8,415 nt of DNA from Bacteroidia bacterium (GTDB taxonomy: Bacteria > Bacteroidota > Bacteroidia > Chitinophagales > Saprospiraceae): contig JAUIIF010000169.1 of the NCBI GenBank assembly GCA_030431945.1, positions 1 to 8,415 on the forward strand, read 5' to 3'. Every line of letters starts with the position of its first letter. The first letter of the stretch is position 1. Shown here piece by piece: positions 1 through 4,835 of the stretch. Under the pieces are notes generated by a model, which worked only from the letters and a program-made list of their open reading frames with translations, was not told the DNA's origin and did not search any database. The position numbers were made by a program, and so were the translations under genes.

Positions 1-166
1 TATCTTTTTAATGATTTGCATAAGGAATACTTATGGATGGGGCGCTCTTTAGGTATCGGTTGTTTCGTTTGTTGAGGTTCCTTCGGCCCGCTTTTTGTCC
101 TCTCCTCCAGGCTCTCCCTCACCAGCACGTTCCGCCTGCAGCTGCACGGAGAGGGGGCGGACAAAA

Positions 167-183
167 AAAACGCTCCGCGTTTT
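167..183 (-). terminator. Possible intrinsic terminator, minus-strand reading
   Basis: AAAACGC and GCGTTTT form a perfect 7-bp stem with a 3-base loop. Read on the minus strand, the stem runs into eight consecutive T (complement of A163-A170), as in a Rho-independent terminator. The stem is short and only three of its pairs are GC. No minus-strand gene was found just upstream of it, so it may instead be one arm of the larger foldback at 85-193. Confidence 0.25.
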
Positions 184-210
184 CGGTCGGGCCCAGCCTC
201 GTTCTGAAAG

Positions 211-225
211 GCATGGCTGCCATGC
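211..225. repeat. Near-perfect palindrome, 7-bp arms
   Basis: GCATGGC-T-GCCATGC is a perfect inverted repeat with a single central base, lying 78 bases before the exonuclease start codon. It could be a protein-binding site or part of the structured intergenic element to its left. The one-base centre makes an RNA hairpin strained, which slightly favours a DNA site. Confidence 0.35.
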
Positions 226-303
226 TTCGTGCACCGCTGCTGCAAGGGAGATTTTGTAACCCCCGGTGAACGGGCCATCTTTATCCCTACAACCCATTCC
301 GCG

Positions 304-885
304 ATGTACCTTTTCTTTGATACCGAAACGACGGGCCTGCCGAATAACTGGAACGCCCCCAGCTCCGCCGTCCACAACTGGCCCCGCATGGTCCAGATTG
401 CCTGGGTGCTGACGGACGCCGCCGGCCGGCCACTGGAAACCTATGCGGCCATCATTCAACCCGCAGGGTTTACGATCCCGACCAGCGCTTCCGCCATCCA
501 CCGCGTTACCCAGGCGCGGGCGGAAACCGAAGGGCTGCCGCTGCCGGAAGTACTGGCGGCCTTTACCGCTGCCCTGGCCAAAGCCGAACTGCTGGTGGCC
601 CACAACATCGCCTTCGACGAAAAAGTCCTCGGCTGCGAGTTCTACCGGACCACCGGGAAGGATGCCCTGCGGCGGGTCCGCAAGGCTTGCACCATGAAGG
701 ACGCTGCGATCATCGCCTGGGCGGCGATCCCGCCCAAGCGCTACGGCACCTATAAATGGCCGACGCTGGAGCAGCTGCACCGCAAGCTGTTCCGTACCGG
801 CATCCCCGCAGCGCATGATGCGCTGGTGGACGTGGAGGCGACGGTACGGTGCTATTTCGGGTTAAGGGAGCGGGGGGTGATTTGA
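304..885 (+). CDS. DEDDh-family 3'-5' exonuclease (DnaQ/RNase T-like)
   Basis: A 193-residue protein that should remove nucleotides from 3' ends of DNA or RNA in the cytoplasm using two metal ions. The DEDDh residues are all visible: Exo I DTETTG with D6 and E8; Exo II HNIAFD with D105; Exo III HDALVD with H171 and D176. The family-typical SASAIH stretch is at 61-66. The ATG at 304 puts the first catalytic Asp at residue 6, as is usual for compact family members. The frame is open upstream to 229, but that extension (ending in PTTHSA) has no family resemblance. A short insert after the first motif (about residues 12-28, Asn/Pro/Trp-rich) resembles Bacteroidota members of this family. There are no extra domains (no BRCT, helicase or UvrC part), so this is a stand-alone nuclease. 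DNA polymerase III epsilon proofreading is possible but not shown; the substrate is unknown. Confidence 0.93.
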   Translation: MYLFFDTETTGLPNNWNAPSSAVHNWPRMVQIAWVLTDAAGRPLETYAAIIQPAGFTIPTSASAIHRVTQARAETEGLPLPEVLAAFTAALAKAELLVAHNIAFDEKVLGCEFYRTTGKDALRRVRKACTMKDAAIIAWAAIPPKRYGTYKWPTLEQLHRKLFRTGIPAAHDALVDVEATVRCYFGLRERGVI

Positions 886-888
886 GGG

Positions 889-920
889 GAGGGGGGGAAC
901 CGAAACAATGCCCCCCCCTC
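889..920. terminator. G-run/C-run hairpin between convergent genes
   Basis: GAGGGGGGG (889-897) pairs with CCCCCCCTC (912-920) across a 14-base loop. It lies immediately after the exonuclease stop (883-885) and overlaps the stop codon of the minus-strand GH18 gene (919-921). The position between converging genes suggests a two-way transcription end, but there is no T-tract on either side, so it is not a textbook intrinsic terminator. Confidence 0.35.
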
Positions 921-2700
921 ACGGCACCCCCTCCCGCCTCCGGTCAAACCACCGACTGATAACCCGGATCAGCAAAGTACCCGATACCAGCCCGATGACG
1001 AGCGTGAGCAGGGCCAGCCACCCCGGTCCGAAATCGGTGATGAGGTCGGACTGGAGGAACAGCACCACCGCCAGCGTGGCGGTGACGAGGGCAAAGGACG
1101 CCACGATGTACAGCAGCCGCAGGGTCTTGTTTTTGAAAAAGACCTCCCGCACGCGCCAGTCGAAGAGCGCCACGAGGAAGCCGATGGCCAGGAAGGCAAA
1201 TACGAACAAACCGCTGAGGCCGAAAAGGTCGCTGTACTTGTGCAGGGTCTGCGGAACGTTCCAGATCGAATAGGTTGGGCGGTGGTACACAAAGGTGTCG
1301 CTGGCCGCCGCAAATTTCTCGCCAATCAGCCCCCACAGTTCCGGCTGGGGCAAGTCGTAGCCCAGCGCCCAGATGCCCACGCCGCCCAGGCCCTGCTCCA
1401 GGATCCAGTCGTACTTCACTCCCATGGTCAGGGTGTCGTCGAACCAGGTAACGTCCTCCCGCCTGACGAACCCCTCCTGCTGCGAGAGCGTACTTTGCCG
1501 GTAGTACGCCGCCCAGGCCCGGCGGTCGTACTTCGGCGGACCGTTCCGGCGGTTCGCCTTGCTGATCGCCGCGTAGGTAAGGTGCTGGAAGGAAAGGGAG
1601 TCTTCGCCAGTGTCCGGTACGCGGACGTGCCGGCTCCACCGACCGCCGTAGTACGGCAGGCCCAGCAGCAGCTTGCGGCGGTCCAGGCTGTCTTCCAGGT
1701 AGTTGAAGACGACGTCTTCGATGCTGCTGAAACCCTGCGGGGTCGGGTCGTCATCGTAGAGGGGCGAGATGGGGCCGGCCGCAAAGTCGCCGGTCGTAAA
1801 GTCGTAGGCCGTCAGGGTGAAGAAGTCTACGTACCGCTGCAGCAACTTGACGTTGTACAGGCTGTTGCCATTTTCCGTACCGTTCACTTTGGGCAGGACG
1901 ACGCTGAGCTGGTAGTCGCCGTCCAGCAGGTTGAGCTTATGCCGCAGGCGGATGATGAAGGCGGATAGTTGCTTCTCGAAGTTCAGGGGGACAAGTTCAA
2001 AATCCAGGTCGATCCCGTCTGCGCCCAGCGCGACCATTTTCTCCAGCAGGTCCGTAATGACGTCTTCCTGCCGCTCCGGGTCGCGCAGGAACTTTCTGTT
2101 CTTCGTCCGCCCGAAACTGGAAAAGGTGAGCAGTACTTTGCAGTTGTCGGCGTGGGCCAGTTCCACCAGGTTGAAGTCGTCGCTGGCCCAGGCGTCGAAG
2201 ACCTCCGGGTTGTCCAGGAGCCGCTCGCTGTCGGCGGCCAGGTTGTAAGAAAACAGGGAGACGTGGCTCAGTAGTTTAAAGGGGTAGTACGCATAAGCAC
2301 TGCCCATCCAGTGCGGGTGCCAGCCGAAGACCTTGATGTTTTTTGCCCGGACGAGCGTGTCGCCCTTCAGTTGGAAGTCGCTCCCCGGCAGGCCCGTCAG
2401 TTCGTCCCAGTTGGTGTGGCTGGAGTCGGCCAGGTTCCGGTAGTAGGCCTGCTGTTCCTGATGAATCAGGTTGTACGTCCGCCAGTACTGCCTGGTCAGG
2501 TCCTGGGGCTCGCTGCCCGGGCGCAGGGAGTCTGAAGCAGCGGGCGTTTCCGGCGGGGGGAGTTTGAAAATGGCGATAAAGCGCTCCAGAAACCCTGGTT
2601 GTTCTGCAGCGTCGGCCTGCCCGTAAAGTCCGCCCCCGCACAGGAGCAGGCCAAGCAGCAGGGAGGTAGAAACGGAAGAAAGGAACGGCGAATGCTTCAT
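919..2700 (-). CDS. Membrane-anchored glycoside hydrolase family 18 protein
   Basis: A 593-residue enzyme of the chitinase/endo-N-acetylglucosaminidase superfamily, which cleaves beta-1,4 bonds next to N-acetylglucosamine by substrate-assisted catalysis. The signature DGIDLDFE is intact at 228-235, with E235 as expected acid/base and D231 and D233 in place. Further family marks are the YDF at 299-301, the strand GLPYYGGRW at 347-355, and GVGIWALGYD at 440-449 with the barrel-floor Trp at 444. An N-terminal signal peptide (about residues 1-28) has a hydrophobic core but no good lipobox. After the barrel come three predicted membrane helices, roughly 493-513, 526-549 and 558-580, ending in an Arg-rich tail. 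The catalytic domain is therefore probably tethered at the inner membrane facing the periplasm. The ATG at 2700 is preferred over the longer open frame to 2979, whose Ser/Thr/Pro-rich translation is a shadow of the upstream gene. It follows that gene by 16 bases, so they are probably co-transcribed. Substrate (chitin, peptidoglycan or a glycoprotein glycan) is not determined. Confidence 0.9.
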   Translation of the reverse strand: MKHSPFLSSVSTSLLLGLLLCGGGLYGQADAAEQPGFLERFIAIFKLPPPETPAASDSLRPGSEPQDLTRQYWRTYNLIHQEQQAYYRNLADSSHTNWDELTGLPGSDFQLKGDTLVRAKNIKVFGWHPHWMGSAYAYYPFKLLSHVSLFSYNLAADSERLLDNPEVFDAWASDDFNLVELAHADNCKVLLTFSSFGRTKNRKFLRDPERQEDVITDLLEKMVALGADGIDLDFELVPLNFEKQLSAFIIRLRHKLNLLDGDYQLSVVLPKVNGTENGNSLYNVKLLQRYVDFFTLTAYDFTTGDFAAGPISPLYDDDPTPQGFSSIEDVVFNYLEDSLDRRKLLLGLPYYGGRWSRHVRVPDTGEDSLSFQHLTYAAISKANRRNGPPKYDRRAWAAYYRQSTLSQQEGFVRREDVTWFDDTLTMGVKYDWILEQGLGGVGIWALGYDLPQPELWGLIGEKFAAASDTFVYHRPTYSIWNVPQTLHKYSDLFGLSGLFVFAFLAIGFLVALFDWRVREVFFKNKTLRLLYIVASFALVTATLAVVLFLQSDLITDFGPGWLALLTLVIGLVSGTLLIRVISRWFDRRREGVP

Positions 2701-2716
2701 GGTGGGCTGTAGGGGC

Positions 2717-4630
2717 TTAAGGTTCGGGCACACTGATTTCCCAGGTGTCCTGGCGGGCAAATACCTGGTAGTAGGCAACCACGTTGAGTTGCAGGCGGTA
2801 GCTGTTGATGGCGTGGCGGTTGGCGAAGGCGAGGTAGAAGCGGAAGACGTTTTTGCCGGCTTCCGGGTCGGCGTACTCGGTGGGGTAAAGCTGGCGCAGG
2901 CTCTGGCCGCTGAGGACGCCGAAATTGGGGCGCTTCGCGTCCCGGAGAATGAGCGGATTGTAGGCATTGTCTTTGGCAAAGGCGCGCCGGCCCCTGCCGT
3001 CGACGAAGTCGAAACTCACCCGCTTCTCCTGAAAGATGGCCTCACTGGTCGTCAGGCCCGGCAAGACGATGGGGTGGCCCAGGCCGTAAGCCGCCAGCGG
3101 CGGGCTGATGCCCGGCTGGGTCCATTCCGGCGGCACTTCTTCCGCCAGGGCGGCGTAGGCTGCCAGCGCCGGCTGTTCAAAACCGACCCAGTAGGCCACG
3201 GCCAGCAGCGAGTCCTTGGTGGCGGGGTCACCGACGTTGAGGTGCAGGGGGATTTTAACCTCCAGGCTGCTCCGTTGCTGGCCCAGCGGATTGCGCAACC
3301 CGACGATGTTGGCTTCGGCGCTGATCGCCTGGTACAGCAGGGTGTCAGCGGCTACCCAGATTTGTTTTTTCACCTGCCGGGTGCCAAGTTTCACGGCGTA
3401 CAGTCCCGCACAGGAATCCCGGCTCAGGGTGTCGCGCCGCAGGGGCTGAACGCCGGTTTTGTCCACCGTTTCGATTAGGCGGTAGAAGGTGGTATGCGCC
3501 GCTTGCCGGTGCGCGACCAACAACTTCGTGCGGGTCATTTCCGGACGGTCAGCGATGACTTGCCGCATCAGCAAGGTGGTGTCTCCGCTGGGCTGTTGGA
3601 TTGGCGGACCGTTATCCCTGTAAAAGGTCAGGGCCGCCGGACGGCGCTCGACGTCAACGAGGCAGAATTGTTTGGGCAGGGGCAACACACCAAGGAGGCG
3701 GCGCGCCCGCAGGTGCAGGGTACGTTGGAAGGTAGCCGTGTCAAGGACTTCGGTAAAAGCGTAGGCCGGCGGGTCATCGACCGCGTCCAGTATTTCGCCC
3801 CCGTCCTTCGTCAGCACCGCGCCGGCCAGCGGCCGGCCCTTAGCCGTTTTAACGGACACGATCAGCGTATCCCCTTTACGGCTGTTGCTGGTAAAGGCCA
3901 GCGGACCCTGAATCTTTCCCGGAAAGGAATCGTACCGCGCCGGATAGTCTTCCCCCGCCGTACCGACGAGCTTAAAGTGCAGGGCGGAACACTGCTCCTT
4001 TTGCCGGTCCCGTTTTTTCCCCGGGGCCAGGATGAAAGCTTTACATTTTTTGAAGCTGATCTGCAGGGGTTCGGTGGGGGAAAGGTCAATCGGCCCGCGC
4101 AGCCGGGCAGTCACCCGCCGCCGGGTAGCCATAACGGTGGTAATGGCCTGCCCGGTAGTGTCCTGAAAGAAAAAACAGGTGTCTGGCTGACTGCTCAGCA
4201 TTTCCGCTACACTGAAGGTGACCGTCTGTTGCGCGGTCGGGAAATCAGCGAAGAAACCACGGACGGTCAGCTGCCGCCCCGTGAACGCCGGAGCAATACG
4301 GGTCGTAATGGCGACGGGGTAGGCGGGCGGGTTACGGGGCGCGGGCAGGGTGCGGTACGCAGTATCCTGCCGGTACTGCCAGGCGTTATCCGCCAGTAAA
4401 AGCCCTTGCGGGAGTTTTACCGCCAGTGTGAAGCTGTCTGCCGTAATCTGGTCTGCCTGCTCCGGGAAGAAGGCCAGCCGCACTTCGTCGCCGGGAATGA
4501 ATAGTCCGGCGGGGGGCGTAACGAGGGAAAAGGTGAAAGCCGGCCCCGCCGGCGGAACGGCCTGGGCCACTCCTCCTGATACCGGCAAACAACAAAAGAG
4601 CAGCAACAGGGCCGGCCAGCATCGCTTCAT
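2717..4630 (-). CDS. Secreted protein of unknown function, first gene of GH18 operon
   Basis: A 637-residue protein I do not recognise. It begins with a clear signal peptide (MKRCWP, then a Leu-rich core; likely cleavage after AQA at residue 24) and has no lipobox and no later membrane helix, so it should reach the periplasm or beyond. The mature part is rich in short alternating hydrophobic stretches typical of beta-sandwich domains. About residues 30-142 look Ig-like. GRPLAGAVLTKDGG (265-278) resembles the start of a carboxypeptidase-regulatory-like beta domain, but this is weak. No catalytic motif was found, and the C-terminus (ending VPEP) does not look like a type IX secretion signal. 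The stop is TAA at 2717-2719, 16 bases before the GH18 start, which suggests joint expression and a shared envelope role, perhaps as a binding or scaffold partner. The start at 4630 is supported by the signal peptide immediately after it. Confidence 0.85.
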   Translation of the reverse strand: MKRCWPALLLLFCCLPVSGGVAQAVPPAGPAFTFSLVTPPAGLFIPGDEVRLAFFPEQADQITADSFTLAVKLPQGLLLADNAWQYRQDTAYRTLPAPRNPPAYPVAITTRIAPAFTGRQLTVRGFFADFPTAQQTVTFSVAEMLSSQPDTCFFFQDTTGQAITTVMATRRRVTARLRGPIDLSPTEPLQISFKKCKAFILAPGKKRDRQKEQCSALHFKLVGTAGEDYPARYDSFPGKIQGPLAFTSNSRKGDTLIVSVKTAKGRPLAGAVLTKDGGEILDAVDDPPAYAFTEVLDTATFQRTLHLRARRLLGVLPLPKQFCLVDVERRPAALTFYRDNGPPIQQPSGDTTLLMRQVIADRPEMTRTKLLVAHRQAAHTTFYRLIETVDKTGVQPLRRDTLSRDSCAGLYAVKLGTRQVKKQIWVAADTLLYQAISAEANIVGLRNPLGQQRSSLEVKIPLHLNVGDPATKDSLLAVAYWVGFEQPALAAYAALAEEVPPEWTQPGISPPLAAYGLGHPIVLPGLTTSEAIFQEKRVSFDFVDGRGRRAFAKDNAYNPLILRDAKRPNFGVLSGQSLRQLYPTEYADPEAGKNVFRFYLAFANRHAINSYRLQLNVVAYYQVFARQDTWEISVPEP

Positions 4631-4636
4631 GGTTAA

Positions 4637-4823
4637 GTAAGATTTATGGGCTTCTTGTCCACCCCGCGGCGGAATGGTGATAAAACGCTCACATGATAGG
4701 GGGAAATAGGCGAAGATTTGTAGGGGTTTTTACCTGATTGTTGACCGGGAAATACTAAAAGAAGGGCTTTCGGACGGATTTACCTGGCCAATTGATGATA
4801 TTGAAGCAACCCATAAATCTTAC
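4637..4823. repeat. 14-bp perfect inverted repeat bounding the divergent intergenic region
   Basis: The left arm GTAAGATTTATGGG (4637-4650) is the exact reverse complement of the right arm CCCATAAATCTTAC (4810-4823), with 159 bases between. Beyond the arms the similarity continues as AACCAT on each side, offset by two bases. Each arm lies just upstream of a start codon: 6 bases before the minus-strand ATG (4630) and 12 bases before the plus-strand ATG (4836). A 14-base match at mirrored positions is very unlikely by chance in such a short region. It may be a shared operator or leader element, or the ends of an invertible segment. Confidence 0.7.
4792..4821 (+). promoter_or_regulatory. Candidate Bacteroidota-type promoter for the STAND gene
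   Basis: TTG (4792-4794) is followed after exactly 19 bases by TAAATCTT (4814-4821). The Bacteroidota primary sigma consensus is TTTG, 19 bases, then TAnnTTTG. The -33 element matches at three of four bases, the spacing matches, and the -7 element matches at four of its six fixed bases. Transcription would start only a few bases before the ATG at 4836, giving a very short leader. The -7 box lies inside the right arm of the inverted repeat. The mirrored arm on the minus strand has no TTG at the matching distance. Confidence 0.3.
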
Positions 4824-4835
4824 AACCATTTCTCA

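Larger units (their letters stand above)
85..225. other. Structured intergenic element with nested inverted repeats
   Basis: This gene-free stretch contains several arm pairs that can form together. GGCCCG (85-90) pairs with CGGGCC (188-193). TTTTTGTCC (92-100) pairs with GGACAAAAA (159-167), and within that CTCTCC (112-117) pairs with GGAGAG (148-153). A side hairpin forms from AAACGC (168-173) and GCGTTT (177-182), and a separate 7-bp hairpin lies at 211-225. Together they give a three-way-junction shape with one extra hairpin. It could be a dispersed intergenic repeat, a small structured RNA, or a long leader of the exonuclease gene; the sequence does not decide between these. Bases 1-84 show nothing I can call. 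Confidence 0.35.
4631..4835. promoter_or_regulatory. Divergent intergenic region between secreted-protein operon and STAND gene
   Basis: This 205-base region separates two divergent genes and should hold both promoters. It is visibly more AT-rich than the flanking coding DNA. It contains a pair of 14-base inverted repeats close to the two start codons and one candidate Bacteroidota-type promoter for the plus-strand gene. No Shine-Dalgarno sequence precedes either start, which is normal for this phylum. The frame of the STAND gene stays open from 4710 through this region, which leaves some doubt about where its protein begins. Confidence 0.6.

Noticed and set aside
1..24. Possible -7-like promoter box (ATGATTTG) near the left edge
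   Set aside because: The first two bases do not fit TAnnTTTG, the -33 region is outside the window, and it would lie about 280 bases from the exonuclease start.
137..146. Ten-base palindrome TGCAGCTGCA
   Set aside because: It is perfect but short, contains overlapping common restriction-site words, and lies in the loop of the larger foldback. A match of this length alone is not significant.
33..269. 78-codon plus-strand open frame at the left edge
   Set aside because: The product is Arg/Leu/Pro-rich with no domain and runs straight through the inverted-repeat cluster, so it is probably non-coding.
49..816. 255-codon open frame on the minus strand over the exonuclease gene
   Set aside because: It is antisense to a gene with all five DEDDh residues. 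Its translation is low-complexity Gly/Arg/Gln-rich with no recognisable domain, typical of shadow frames in GC-rich DNA.
2701..2979. N-terminal extension of the GH18 gene to an ATG at 2979
   Set aside because: The extension is Ser/Thr/Pro/Ala-rich, overlaps the 3' end of the secreted-protein gene in another frame, and would bury the clear signal peptide starting at 2700.
1240..4399. Long plus-strand open frames at 1240-1968, 2699-3478 and 3494-4399
   Set aside because: All are antisense to the two operon genes, which have a GH18 signature and signal peptides. The plus-strand translations show Val/Gln/Arg bias and no domains.
4693..4737. Short open frame from ATG 4693 in the divergent intergenic region
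   Set aside because: It has only 14 codons before TGA, no leader motif and no conserved feature; there is no support for a leader peptide.
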